Source: Microbacterium sp. 13-71-7
Lineage (GTDB): Bacteria; Actinomycetota; Actinomycetes; Actinomycetales; Microbacteriaceae
Reading direction: 5' to 3'
DNA length: 35,487 bases
NCBI RefSeq assembly: GCF_002257455.1
Contig: NZ_NCKN01000007.1
Location: forward strand, 1 to 35,487
The notes under the pieces were generated by a model, which saw only the letters and a list, made by a program, of their open reading frames with translations, was not told where the DNA came from and did not search any database. Within the stretch, counting starts at the first letter, position 1; each line of letters begins with the position of its first letter. The translations under genes and the position numbers were made by a program. Shown piece after piece: positions 1 through 8,521 of the stretch.

Positions 1-1
1 C

Positions 2-2290
2 TTCCGCGGCGAGCGCTCGGTGAGCCGAGACACGCGCGTCGAGTTCGTGACCGCGGGCGTGCTGCTGCGCCGCATGCTCGGCGATCCCGGCCTCGACGGC
101 GTGGACGCCGTCGTCATCGACGAGGTGCATGAGCGCGCCCTCGAGACCGACCTCCTGATCGGCCTGCTCGGGGAGGTGCGCGAGCTGCGCGACGACCTCG
201 TGATCGTCGCGATGTCGGCCACGCTCGACGCCGCCCGGATCGCATCCGTGATCGGCGGCACCGGCGCGCCCGCGCCGATCGTCGAGCACACCGTCCCCGC
301 GCATCCGCTCACGGAGCGCTGGGCGCCGAGCCCGGTCCCGCGACTGGACGAGCGCGGCGTCACCCGGGGCTTCCACGATCACGTGGCGCGCACCGCGGAG
401 GACGCCGCCCGGGACCTGGTCCGCGAGGATCCCGCCGCGGACGTGCTGGTCTTCGCGCCGGGCGCCCGCGAGGTCGCCGAGATCGCCCGTCGCCTCCGCG
501 ACGGCGGGCCGGGGTTCGACGTCCGCGAACTGCACGGCCTGATCCCGGCGGCGGAGCAGGATGCGGTGATCCGCGGCCGGCGCCCCTCCGAGGCGCCGCG
601 CATCATCGTCACCACATCGCTCGCCGAATCGTCGCTCACCGTGCCCGGCGTGCGCCTCGTGGTCGACAGCGGACTGTCCCGGTTCCCGCAGCGCGACACG
701 GCCCGCGGCATGAGCGGGCTCGTGACGGCTGCGGCCGCCCGTTCCTCCGCCGTGCAGCGCGCCGGCCGCGCCACCCGGCAGGGACCCGGCACGGTCATCC
801 GCTGCCTCGACGAGCGGACGTTCGCGGCGGCTCCCGCCCGGCCCGCCCCCGAGATCGCGACCGCGGACCTCGCCGATGCCGCGCTGCTGCTGGCGTGCTG
901 GGGCGCCCCCGGCGGGGCAGGGCTGCGCCTGATCGATTCGCTCCCCGCCGATGCCCTCGCCGAGGCGCAGGCCGTGCTGCACGATCTCGGCGCGACGGAC
1001 ACGGACGGCCGCGCCACGGACGAGGGGCGCGCACTGGCCCGGATCCCCGTCGACCCGCGCCTCGCCCGCGCCCTGATCGAGGGCAGCGGGCTCGTGGGCG
1101 ACCGGCTGGCGGCGGAGGTGGTCGCGCTGCTCGGCGGAGACCTGCGCGTGCCGGACGCCGACGTCGCCGCCGCGCTCGTCGCACTCCGGAACGGCCGGGG
1201 TCCCGACGCCCGCCGCTGGGCGCAGGAGGCGGAGCGGCTGCGACGATTCCTCCCGCCGGTGTCGCGCTCCACGCCCGCTGCGGCCGGGGTCGACGACGCA
1301 GGGCTCGTGATCGCACTCGCCTTCCCGGCACGCGTGGCCCGAAGGGTCGAGCGCACCCCGGACGGAGCGACGTTCCTGCTCGCGTCGGGAACCCGCGCGG
1401 GCGTTCGGGGATCACTCGCCGGCGTCGACTGGCTGGCCGTCGCCGACGTCGCGCGCGCCTCCGGGCGGGTGGCGGACGGATCAGGGGCCGTCATCCGCGC
1501 CGCGGCGGCGATCACCGAGGCCCAGGTGGAGCGGGCCGCCGACCACCTGATCACGGATCGGGTGGAGGCGGAGTTCGCCGGCTCCCGCGTCACCGCCCGG
1601 CGCGAGCGCAGGGTGGGCGCGATCGTGCGCTCCTCCGCGCCTGTCCGGGCAGGCGCGGAGGAGGGCCGCGATGCGGTGCGACGCGCCCTGCACGCGCAAG
1701 GACTCGACGTGTTCGCCTGGTCGGAGGCCGCGGATCAGCTGCGCCGCAGGCTCGCCCTGCTGCATCGCGCCCTCGGATCCCCCTGGCCCGACGTCTCCGA
1801 CACCGCGCTCACCGCCGCGCTCGACGACTGGCTCGGCCCCGAGATCGACGCACTCGCCACCGGGACTCCGACGACGAGGATCGACCTCGCGCCGGCGCTC
1901 CGCCGCCTCCTGCCCTGGCCCGCCGCGGCGGAGTTCGACGCGCTCGTCCCAGAGCGCCTCGAGGTGCCGAGCGGCTCGCGGGTCCGCATCGTCTACCCCG
2001 CGCACGACGATCCGGACGCACGCCCCGTGGTGGCGGTGAAGCTGCAGGAGTGCTTCGGCTGGGCTGAGACGCCGCGCCTCGCCGGAGGGCGCGTGCCCGT
2101 GCTCTTCCACCTGCTCTCCCCCGCCGGGCGCCCGCTCGCGATCACCGACGATCTGGCCTCGTTCTGGACGGGACCCTACGCCCAGGTGCGCGCCGAGATG
2201 CGCGGGCGCTATCCGAAGCACCCCTGGCCGGAGGATCCATGGCAGGCCGCACCGACCCGCCACACGAAGAACCGCGCCGCGCGCGACTAG
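2..2290 (+). CDS. hrpB: ATP-dependent helicase HrpB, 5' partial
   Basis: DExH-box helicase of the HrpB type (superfamily 2). The frame is open at the left edge, reading F-R-G-E-R-S-V-S-R from base 2, so the true start and the Walker A region lie upstream of the window. Visible in order: the R-V-E-F-V-T-A-G-V-L-L-R-R segment typical of HrpB/HrpA, motif II as DEVHER, motif III as SATLD, motif V as TTSLAESSLTV, motif VI as QRAGRATRQGPG, then a long C-terminal part ending in the HrpB-specific region with K-L-Q-E-C-F-G-W and P-V-L-F-H-L-L-S-P. About 762 residues are present against roughly 810-850 for the family, so only a small N-terminal part is missing. It converges on the ABC exporter permease gene with a 16-base gap. 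The family identity is firm; the biological role of HrpB proteins is poorly known. Confidence 0.93.
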   Translation, partial: FRGERSVSRDTRVEFVTAGVLLRRMLGDPGLDGVDAVVIDEVHERALETDLLIGLLGEVRELRDDLVIVAMSATLDAARIASVIGGTGAPAPIVEHTVPAHPLTERWAPSPVPRLDERGVTRGFHDHVARTAEDAARDLVREDPAADVLVFAPGAREVAEIARRLRDGGPGFDVRELHGLIPAAEQDAVIRGRRPSEAPRIIVTTSLAESSLTVPGVRLVVDSGLSRFPQRDTARGMSGLVTAAAARSSAVQRAGRATRQGPGTVIRCLDERTFAAAPARPAPEIATADLADAALLLACWGAPGGAGLRLIDSLPADALAEAQAVLHDLGATDTDGRATDEGRALARIPVDPRLARALIEGSGLVGDRLAAEVVALLGGDLRVPDADVAAALVALRNGRGPDARRWAQEAERLRRFLPPVSRSTPAAAGVDDAGLVIALAFPARVARRVERTPDGATFLLASGTRAGVRGSLAGVDWLAVADVARASGRVADGSGAVIRAAAAITEAQVERAADHLITDRVEAEFAGSRVTARRERRVGAIVRSSAPVRAGAEEGRDAVRRALHAQGLDVFAWSEAADQLRRRLALLHRALGSPWPDVSDTALTAALDDWLGPEIDALATGTPTTRIDLAPALRRLLPWPAAAEFDALVPERLEVPSGSRVRIVYPAHDDPDARPVVAVKLQECFGWAETPRLAGGRVPVLFHLLSPAGRPLAITDDLASFWTGPYAQVRAEMRGRYPKHPWPEDPWQAAPTRHTKNRAARD

Positions 2291-2306
2291 TGCTCGACCC
2301 GCGCGT

Positions 2307-3041
2307 TCAGGACGTGCGCCGGCGCAGCGTGAGCGGCGCGAGCACGAGGAAGGCCACCGCGAAGCCCGCCACGATCAGCACCGGACGCCACAGGTCCCAG
2401 TCGCCGGTGCCGGCGGTCACCGCTTGGATCGCGTCGATCGCATGGCTGAGCGGCAGCCAGTCCGAGATCGTGTAGAGCACGTCGGGCATCTTGTCCCGCG
2501 GCATGAACAGGCCGCCCAGGATGATCTGCGGGAACACCAGCAGCGGCATGAACTGCACGGCCTGGAACTCGGTCTGCGCGAACGCGCTCGCGAGGAGTCC
2601 GAGCGAGGTGCCCAGCAGCGCGTCCACGACCGCGACGAGCCCGAGCTGCCAGAGCGGACCGTCCACGGTGAGCCCGCACACGTAGACGGCGAACGCGACC
2701 GTGACGACGGCCTGCACCACCGCCATCAGGCCGAATGCGAGCGCGTAGCCGAGCACGAAGTCGGCCTTGCCGAGCGGGGTCGTCATGAGCCGCTCGAGCG
2801 TGCCGGAGCGACGTTCGCGCAGCGTCGTGATCGAGCTCACCAGGAACATCACGATGAACGGGAACAGCCCGAGAATGGCTCCGCCGAAGGTGTCGAACAC
2901 GCCCTTCGTGTCGGTGAACAGCCAGGCGAAGAGTCCGACGAGCAGGCTCGGCGCGACCACCATGAGCGCGATCGAGCGCGGATCGTGCCGCAGCTGGGTG
3001 AGCACCCGGCCCGCGGTCGCGAACATCCGGCGCGGGTTCAC
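2307..3041 (-). CDS. ABC-2 type transporter permease
   Basis: Membrane subunit (244 residues) of a DrrB-like ABC-2 exporter. It has an N-terminal cytoplasmic stretch, a first hydrophobic segment around residues 20-40, and further hydrophobic segments giving about six in total. The family motif R-E-R-R-S-G-T-L-E-R-L-M-T-T-P-L follows the second membrane segment, and the characteristic G-G-L-F-M-P segment is present near residue 185. The GTG start at 3041 overlaps the TGA of the ATP-binding gene (bases 3038-3041 read GTGA), so translation is probably coupled. The reading frame stays open far upstream, but that part lies within the ATPase gene in another frame and is not used. It pairs with the upstream ATPase as an efflux pump; the substrate (drug, lipid or other) cannot be read from sequence. 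Confidence 0.92.
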   Translation of the reverse strand: MNPRRMFATAGRVLTQLRHDPRSIALMVVAPSLLVGLFAWLFTDTKGVFDTFGGAILGLFPFIVMFLVSSITTLRERRSGTLERLMTTPLGKADFVLGYALAFGLMAVVQAVVTVAFAVYVCGLTVDGPLWQLGLVAVVDALLGTSLGLLASAFAQTEFQAVQFMPLLVFPQIILGGLFMPRDKMPDVLYTISDWLPLSHAIDAIQAVTAGTGDWDLWRPVLIVAGFAVAFLVLAPLTLRRRTS

Positions 3042-3811
3042 GATGCCGCCGCCTCTCGCTGCTCCCGGCGCGTCTGCGGTCTGCTGCCCGTATCCGCGGT
3101 CTCGTCCCGGGCGATGAGCACGAGGAACGCCTGCTCGGGATCGGTCTTGCCGGTGTCCGCCAGCAGCTCGGCGGATGTCGTGTCGGACACGATCCGCCCC
3201 TCGCGCATCAGCAGGAGCCGGTCGCAGCGCAGCGCCTCGTCCATCACGTGGCTGGAGACGAGCATCGTCGTGCCGGCCTCCGCGATCCGGCGGAACAGGT
3301 CCCACAGCTCCGACCGCAGCACCGGGTCCAGTCCCACGGTCGGCTCGTCGAGGACCACGAGTTCGGGCGAGCCCAGCAGCGCGACCCCGAGCGACACCCT
3401 GTTCGCCTGTCCGCCGCTGAGCGCGGAGACCCGTTGCCCCGCGGACGCTGTCAGCCCGACCTGCTCCATGACGCGGTCGGCATCGGTGTGGCCGACCCCG
3501 AGCACCGCGGCGAAGTAGCGCAGGTTCTGCCGCACCGTGAGGTCGGAGTACACGGCGGCGCCCTGCGTGCCGTATGCGACGCGATGGCGGAGCGAGGCGG
3601 ATCCGGCCTTCTCGCCGAGCACCGTGACCTCGCCGGAGCGGATCCGCTGCACGCCCACGATCGCGCGCATGAGCGTCGTCTTGCCGCAACCGGACGGGCC
3701 GAGCAGCCCCGTCACCTCGCCGCGCGGGATCGTCAGCGCGAGGCCGTCGAACACGTCGTGCCGCCCGCGCCGCACGTGCAGCCCGTCGATCACCACCGCG
3801 TTATTCATCAT
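3038..3811 (-). CDS. ABC transporter ATP-binding protein
   Basis: Nucleotide-binding subunit of a DrrA-type exporter, 257 residues. Seen: Walker A G-P-S-G-C-G-K-T-T near residue 40, Q-loop region Y-G-T-Q-G, signature L-S-G-G-Q, Walker B L-V-V-L-D-E-P, and the switch histidine in S-S-H-V-M-D-E-A. The first ATG of a double ATG (3811) is chosen because a good promoter places transcription start on it: TTGACC, 17 bases, CATAAT, then 7 bases to the A of this ATG. The message would be leaderless. An in-frame TTG at 3847 is rejected because it coincides with the -35. The permease follows with a GTGA overlap, and a TetR gene lies just upstream on the same strand, so the pump is probably repressor-controlled. 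Confidence 0.92.
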   Translation of the reverse strand: MMNNAVVIDGLHVRRGRHDVFDGLALTIPRGEVTGLLGPSGCGKTTLMRAIVGVQRIRSGEVTVLGEKAGSASLRHRVAYGTQGAAVYSDLTVRQNLRYFAAVLGVGHTDADRVMEQVGLTASAGQRVSALSGGQANRVSLGVALLGSPELVVLDEPTVGLDPVLRSELWDLFRRIAEAGTTMLVSSHVMDEALRCDRLLLMREGRIVSDTTSAELLADTGKTDPEQAFLVLIARDETADTGSRPQTRREQREAAAS

Positions 3812-3820
3812 GTGATGAAT
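3803..3820 (-). promoter_or_regulatory. Palindromic operator over promoter and start codon of ABC exporter
   Basis: Perfect inverted repeat ATTCATCA-TG-TGATGAAT with 8-base arms and a 2-base centre; extended to 10-base arms it has one mismatch. It covers the end of the -10 hexamer, the predicted transcription start and the ATG codons of the ABC ATPase gene. The position suits a repressor, most simply the TetR protein encoded next door. Binding itself is inferred. Confidence 0.7.
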
Positions 3821-3847
3821 TATGGATCCGCAGGGGTCGCGGGTCAA
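3819..3847 (-). promoter_or_regulatory. Sigma70-type promoter of ABC exporter, leaderless
   Basis: Reading the minus strand: -35 TTGACC (3847-3842), 17-base spacer, -10 CATAAT (3824-3819), then 7 bases to the ATG at 3811. Both hexamers are close to consensus and the spacing is optimal. No Shine-Dalgarno sequence fits between -10 and ATG, so a leaderless message is predicted. Confidence 0.72.
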
Positions 3848-3914
3848 GGTCCCTGAGGTCGTTCACGCGAGCGCAGCGAGAGGAAACGGCGTGCGCCGGC
3901 GAGGGCCGGAGCCC

Positions 3915-4502
3915 CTACTCGAACAGGTAGCGCTGGATCGTGGGCCCGACGCGCGCGACGAGCTCGTCGACCGGCGCGTCCGCGATGGGCTGCAGGCGCG
4001 CCACGTAGCGGGTCACGATCAGCCCGGCGATCTGCGATGCCACGAGAGTGGCGCGCAGAGCCGCGTCGGGCGTCTCGAGACGCGTCGTGATCCGCCCGAT
4101 CAGCTCGCGGGACAGGAAGCCCACGAGCGGCGGCGACATGACCTTGGATCCGAGCGCGACGCGGATCAGCGTCACTCCGCGGCGGCGCACATCCGGCCGC
4201 TCGAACGCCTCGAGCACGTAGCGCACCACACGTTCGCCGACCTCGTCGCGCGGCCCCTGCAGGATCGTCGGGACGTCGACGTCCGGCCGCAGCGGGATGC
4301 CGATCACCTCCGCGAACAGGTCGGCCTTGGCGCCGAAGTAGTGGTGCACGAGCGCGGAGTCGACGCCCGCGCGCGCGGCGATCGCCCGGATCGTGGCGCC
4401 GTCGTAGCCGTTCTCGCCGAACTCGTGCTCCGCGGCGACGACGATCCGCTCCCGGGATCCGGACTCCCCCTTGGGGCGCCCGCGGCGACGCGTCGTGCTC
4501 AT
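3915..4502 (-). CDS. TetR family transcriptional regulator
   Basis: One-component repressor of 195 residues, a normal TetR length. The basic N-terminus S-T-T-R-R-R-G-R-P-K precedes the helix-turn-helix at about residues 20-60, with G-A-T-I-R-A-I-A-A-R-A-G-V-D and the typical L-V-H-H-Y-F-G-A-K-A-D-L-F at the end of the DNA-binding domain. The rest is an all-helical ligand-binding domain of the TetR C-terminal type. It starts 42 bases after the serine deaminase stop and ends about 100 bases before the exporter ATPase start, all on one strand. The palindrome at the exporter promoter is its most likely target. The ligand is unknown. Confidence 0.92.
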   Translation of the reverse strand: MSTTRRRGRPKGESGSRERIVVAAEHEFGENGYDGATIRAIAARAGVDSALVHHYFGAKADLFAEVIGIPLRPDVDVPTILQGPRDEVGERVVRYVLEAFERPDVRRRGVTLIRVALGSKVMSPPLVGFLSRELIGRITTRLETPDAALRATLVASQIAGLIVTRYVARLQPIADAPVDELVARVGPTIQRYLFE

Positions 4503-4544
4503 CTGCTCACCCTACGACGGGTGCCGGCAGCGCGCGCCTCGGGC

Positions 4545-6047
4545 TCAGCACTCGATGACGTTCACCGCGAGGCCGCCCTCGCTCGTCTCCTTGTACTTCG
4601 TGGACATGTCGAGGCCGGTCTGCCGCATGGTCTCGACGACCGCGTCGAGCGAGACGTAGTGCTGGCCGTCGCCGCGCAGCGCGAGCCGGGCGGCGGTCAC
4701 GGCCGTGGAGGCGGCGATCGCGTTGCGCTCGATGCACGGGATCTGCACGAGCCCGCCGATGGGGTCGCAGGTGAGCCCGAGGTGATGCTCCATGGCGATC
4801 TCCGCGGCGTTCTCGATCTGCCGGTTCGTGCCGCCCATGACGGCGGTGAGCCCGCCCGCGGCCATCGCGCATGCGGATCCGACCTCGGCCTGGCAGCCGC
4901 CCTCGGCTCCGGAGATCGACGCGTTCGCCTTGAACAGGGATCCGAGCGCGGTCGCGGTGAGCAGGAAGCGGCGGATGCCGCGCCGGCGGTTGGCCTCGGC
5001 GAGCGTGTCCGGGTCTTCGATCGCGCCGACGGCGACGAGCGACGCTTCGGCGCCGAACCCCATCAGCGCGCTGCCGACCAGCTCGCCGTACGGGGTGACC
5101 GCGTTGCCCGCGCCGAGGCCGGAGTCGGCGAGGAAGCGCCACCAGTACATCGCCACCGCAGGCAGGATCCCGGCGGCGCCGTTCGTGGGAGCGGTGACCA
5201 CGCGCCCGCCCGCCGCGTTCTCCTCGTTCACGGCGAGGGCGAACGCGCCCAGCCACTCGCCGGGGATCGCGGGGTGCCCTTCGGATTCGACCTCGTCCAG
5301 CTGCTCGCGGATCGCTCCGGCGCGGCGCTTGACCTTGAGGATGCCGGGCAGTGTGCCCTCGGCGTGCAGGCCCGCATCGACGCACGCGGCCATCGCGTTC
5401 CAGATCGCGTCGAGCCCTGCGGCAACGTCCTCCTCGCTGCGCAGCGCGGTCTCGTTGCGTCGCGCGAGCTCGGCGATCGTGAGCCCGTTCTCGTCGCACA
5501 GCTCCAGCAGTGAGGCCGCGTCCTTGTACGCGAAGGGGAAGGCGGCCTTGTCCAGCGCCCGGCCGGGGTCCTCGCCGTCGCGGCGGATGAACCCGCCGCC
5601 GATCGAGTAGTACGTCTCCTGCGCGAGGTGGATCCCGTCGGCGTCGAGCGCCCGCAGGGTCATCGCGTTGGGGTGGCCCGGCAGGCGCGTGCGCGGCTCG
5701 AACGTGATGTCGTCCTTCTCGAAGACCACCTCGTGCGTGCCGTTCAGCGCGAGCGGGGATCCATCGGTCCAGTCGGCCCAGGCGCGGCGGACGTCGGCGG
5801 GATCGCAGGTCTCGGGGGTGAGGCCGCGCAGCCCCGCGACGACCGCGTCCGGCGTGCCGTGGCCGAGCCCGGTCGCGCCGAGGGATCCGTAGAGCGAGCA
5901 GGTGACGCGCGCCACCTGCTCGAGCGTGCCGTTCACGGCGAGCCGGGCGGCGAAGTCGACGCCGGCGCGCATCGGGCCCACGGTATGGGAGCTCGACGGT
6001 CCTACACCGATGGAGAACAGATCGAAGGCCGAGACGTACGCAGTCAC
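4545..6047 (-). CDS. sdaA: L-serine ammonia-lyase, iron-sulfur type, single chain
   Basis: Deaminates L-serine to pyruvate and ammonia using an oxygen-sensitive 4Fe-4S cluster; cytoplasmic. The beta domain opens with F-D-L-F-S-I-G-V-G-P-S-S-S-H-T-V-G-P-M and the alpha domain carries T-A-P-T-N-G-A-A-G-I-L-P-A. Candidate cluster cysteines are C385 (G-G-C-Q-A-E), C427 (T-C-D-P-I-G-G) and C438 (I-P-C-I-E-R); the 42 and 11 residue spacings equal those of the E. coli enzyme. At 500 residues it is longer than the usual ~455, through an insertion around residues 308-355. The last residue is Cys (V-I-E-C); in a Legionella homologue a C-terminal Cys enters the active site as a ligand. The GTG start overlaps the kinase stop (GTGA, 6044-6047), implying coupled translation. 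Confidence 0.95.
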   Translation of the reverse strand: MTAYVSAFDLFSIGVGPSSSHTVGPMRAGVDFAARLAVNGTLEQVARVTCSLYGSLGATGLGHGTPDAVVAGLRGLTPETCDPADVRRAWADWTDGSPLALNGTHEVVFEKDDITFEPRTRLPGHPNAMTLRALDADGIHLAQETYYSIGGGFIRRDGEDPGRALDKAAFPFAYKDAASLLELCDENGLTIAELARRNETALRSEEDVAAGLDAIWNAMAACVDAGLHAEGTLPGILKVKRRAGAIREQLDEVESEGHPAIPGEWLGAFALAVNEENAAGGRVVTAPTNGAAGILPAVAMYWWRFLADSGLGAGNAVTPYGELVGSALMGFGAEASLVAVGAIEDPDTLAEANRRRGIRRFLLTATALGSLFKANASISGAEGGCQAEVGSACAMAAGGLTAVMGGTNRQIENAAEIAMEHHLGLTCDPIGGLVQIPCIERNAIAASTAVTAARLALRGDGQHYVSLDAVVETMRQTGLDMSTKYKETSEGGLAVNVIEC

Positions 6048-7609
6048 CCCTCCAGCGTAATCCGCCGGGAGGCGTCCGGATCCACGTCCGGCCCCGCGAC
6101 CGGCAGCGTCACCACGAAGGCCGCGCCGGGCCCCTGGCTCACCGTGATCGTGCCGCCGTGCGCCTCGACCACGGCGCGGGCGATCGCCATGCCGAGGCCG
6201 GTGCCGCCGCCCTCGCGGGAGCGCGAGGTCTCCCCGCGCGCGAAGCGCTCGAACACGGTGTCGCGGACGGCCTCGGGGAGGCCAGGGCCGTCGTCCGAGA
6301 CCGTGATCCGGACGGATCCGATCTCCTCACCCGTGCGCACCTCATCGAGCCGCACGCGCACGGTCGTCCCCTCCGGGGTGTGCACGCGGGCGTTGCCGAG
6401 CAGGTTGTCGACCACGCGGCGCAGATCCCCGGCGTCTCCTCGGACGAGCGCGGCATCCTCGCCGAGCTCCAGGATCCAGGTGTGGTCGGGGCCGGCGAGA
6501 CGGGCGGCGAGCACGGCCTCGGCGAGCAGCAGCCTCAGATCGACCTCGTCCTGTGCGAGGGCGGGCAGGGCGTCGAGGCGCGCGAGCAGGAGCAGCTGGT
6601 CGATGAGCGCGCCCATCCGCACTCCCTCGACGTCGATGAGCGCGGCGTTGCCGCGGATCTCGGGCTCCTCCGCCTCGGGTCGATCGGAGAGCTGCGCGTA
6701 GGCGCGGATCGTGGCCAGCGGGGTGCGCAGCTCGTGGCTGGCGTCGGCGACGAAGCGTCGCATGGTCGACTCGCTGGCCTCGCGCTGGGCGAGAGCGCTC
6801 TCCACGTGGTCGAGCATGTCGTTCAGGGCCGTGCCGACCTGGCCGACCTCGGCGGTGGAGGCGATGTCGCGCGCCTCGACCCGCCCGGCGAGCCGCACCT
6901 CGCCCCGATCCAGCGGTACCGAGGTGACGGCCGCCGCGGTGTGCGCGACGCGGCGCAGCGGGTGCAGCGCGCGCCCCATCGCGATGGCGGCCGCCGCGAT
7001 GGCGAGCACGATGCAGGCGATGCCGACCAGCGCGACCACGAGCGTCAGCCGTCCGGTCACGGCCGTGACGGAATCGAGCGGCAGCGCCGTGACCACGCCC
7101 ACGCCGCTGGGCGTGGTGCGCCCGGCCACGCGGTAGTCGCCGAGCGCGCCGCCGAGGTCGAGGGTGACCGGGGCCGTGCGATCCGCGGGTCGGGTCGGCA
7201 GGCGCGCGGCGAGGAGCTTCTTCTGCGCGGCGGTGAGATCGTGCCGCACCCCGTCCGAGGCGATCCATCCGCCGATCTCGAACCTGCCGTCGCGGAAGAT
7301 CGCGGTGATCGTGCCGGCGGACTGGCCGGGGGCGCCGACCACGTCGTTGCGGCTGGGGCGCGTGGGAGGCGTGGGAGCCGGGGTCGTTGCGGGGCCTGTC
7401 GGCGACGCGCCAGGCGCCGATCCCGGCCCTCGTCCGCCCGCGATGTCGGCGCCGCGCGCCGCCGCGCCGTTCAGACGCGCGTCGACCTGGCTCAGCAGGT
7501 AGTCGTGCAGCGAGAGCACCGCGACCACGCCGACGACGATGCTCACCGCCGCGACGAGGGCCGAGGCGATGAGCACCACCTGCAGGCGCAGGCTGCGAGG
7601 ACGCCTCAT
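6044..7609 (-). CDS. Sensor histidine kinase, HAMP/HisKA type
   Basis: Membrane sensor of 521 residues. A first membrane segment spans about residues 10-33, followed by an extracytoplasmic domain of ~150 residues with a Pro/Gly/Ala-rich stretch at 58-87, and a second segment at about 187-211. Next come a HAMP linker, HisKA with D-A-S-H-E-L-R-T-P-L (phospho-acceptor H292) and an HATPase domain with N-box N-L-L-G-N-A, D-D-G-P-G-L and G-G-T-G-L-G-M. The ATG at 7609 overlaps the regulator stop (ATGA), which fixes the start; the much longer open frame upstream is a shadow of the regulator gene. The TrcS/BaeS-like architecture gives no signal identity. It is cotranslated with its regulator and with the serine deaminase that follows. 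Confidence 0.93.
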   Translation of the reverse strand: MRRPRSLRLQVVLIASALVAAVSIVVGVVAVLSLHDYLLSQVDARLNGAAARGADIAGGRGPGSAPGASPTGPATTPAPTPPTRPSRNDVVGAPGQSAGTITAIFRDGRFEIGGWIASDGVRHDLTAAQKKLLAARLPTRPADRTAPVTLDLGGALGDYRVAGRTTPSGVGVVTALPLDSVTAVTGRLTLVVALVGIACIVLAIAAAAIAMGRALHPLRRVAHTAAAVTSVPLDRGEVRLAGRVEARDIASTAEVGQVGTALNDMLDHVESALAQREASESTMRRFVADASHELRTPLATIRAYAQLSDRPEAEEPEIRGNAALIDVEGVRMGALIDQLLLLARLDALPALAQDEVDLRLLLAEAVLAARLAGPDHTWILELGEDAALVRGDAGDLRRVVDNLLGNARVHTPEGTTVRVRLDEVRTGEEIGSVRITVSDDGPGLPEAVRDTVFERFARGETSRSREGGGTGLGMAIARAVVEAHGGTITVSQGPGAAFVVTLPVAGPDVDPDASRRITLEG

Positions 7610-8403
7610 GCGCCGGGCTCTGGATCCGCGACCCGCAGCACGTAGCCGACCAGCCGCACGGTCTCCAGGTTCAGCACGGCGGACCCGGCGAGCTTGCGGC
7701 GCAGGCTCGACACGTACACCTCGACCAGGTTCGACTCGGTGCCGAAGTCGTAGCCCCAGACCGCCTCGAGGATCTGCGCGCGGCGGAGCACGCGCCCGGC
7801 GTTGTTGGCGAGCAGGAGCAGCAGCTCGAACTCCGTGGGGGTCAGCTCGAGCGGGGTTCCGCCCAGCTCGGCCGTGGCCTCTGCCTTGTCCACGGCGAGG
7901 TCGCCGACGCGCAGCTGCGACTCGGCCGGCCGCGCGATCGCGGCGGCGGTGCGGGCCAGCACCCGCACCCTCGCCTGCAGCTCGGCGATCGCGAAGGGCT
8001 TCGTGAGGTAGTCGTCGCCGCCCGCGCGGAGGCCCGCGATGCGGTCGTCGTGACCGTCCAGGGCGGTGAGGAACAGCACCCGGATCTCGGGCCGGATCGC
8101 CCGGATCCGCTCGAGGGTGTCGAGCCCGTCGATGTCCGGCATCATGATGTCGAGCACGACCACGTCCGGCTGGAACTCGCGCACGGCGATGAGGGCGCTG
8201 CGCCCGCGATGCTCGATCCGCACCTCCCAGCCGTCGGCGCGGAGGGATCCGCCCACGGCCGCGGCGAGCGCCTGCTCGTCGTCGACCACGAGCGCCCGCG
8301 CCGGCGATCCATCGGAGCGGACCACGGGAGGCAGGCCAAGGGGCAGGGAGCTCGCGACGGAGGTCCCCGCCCCGTCGCCGTCCTGCGGCACCGCCTCCGC
8401 CAT
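7606..8403 (-). CDS. OmpR family response regulator
   Basis: Two-component regulator of 265 residues. The receiver domain starts at about residue 36 (A-L-V-V-D-D-E), with phosphorylation site D85 in V-L-D-I-M-M-P-D and conserved K135 in Y-L-T-K-P-F. The C-terminal winged helix has T-P-T-E-F-E-L-L and V-E-V-Y-V-S-S-L-R-R-K-L. A roughly 35-residue N-terminal extension before the receiver is unusual. The ATG at 8403 has a strong ribosome site, GGAGGAGG about 6 bases upstream, so the extension appears to be translated. The gene heads an operon with the kinase (ATGA overlap). Promoter elements in the 118 bases to the MFS gene were not convincing. Confidence 0.93.
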   Translation of the reverse strand: MAEAVPQDGDGAGTSVASSLPLGLPPVVRSDGSPARALVVDDEQALAAAVGGSLRADGWEVRIEHRGRSALIAVREFQPDVVVLDIMMPDIDGLDTLERIRAIRPEIRVLFLTALDGHDDRIAGLRAGGDDYLTKPFAIAELQARVRVLARTAAAIARPAESQLRVGDLAVDKAEATAELGGTPLELTPTEFELLLLLANNAGRVLRRAQILEAVWGYDFGTESNLVEVYVSSLRRKLAGSAVLNLETVRLVGYVLRVADPEPGA

Positions 8404-8521
8404 GTCCGTCCTCCTCCGGGCCCGCTCCGCACGCCCGGATCCATGGTCCGAGTCCCCCCGACGCAACTCCTGTGAGGCAGCTATGCGGCGGATGAGGATC
8501 CACGCTCGCCATGCACTCCGA

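Noticed and set aside
8404-8521. OmpR-type direct repeats (CTCAT/CTCAC) upstream of the response regulator
   Set aside because: The words are too short and the promoter too unclear to support an autoregulatory site.
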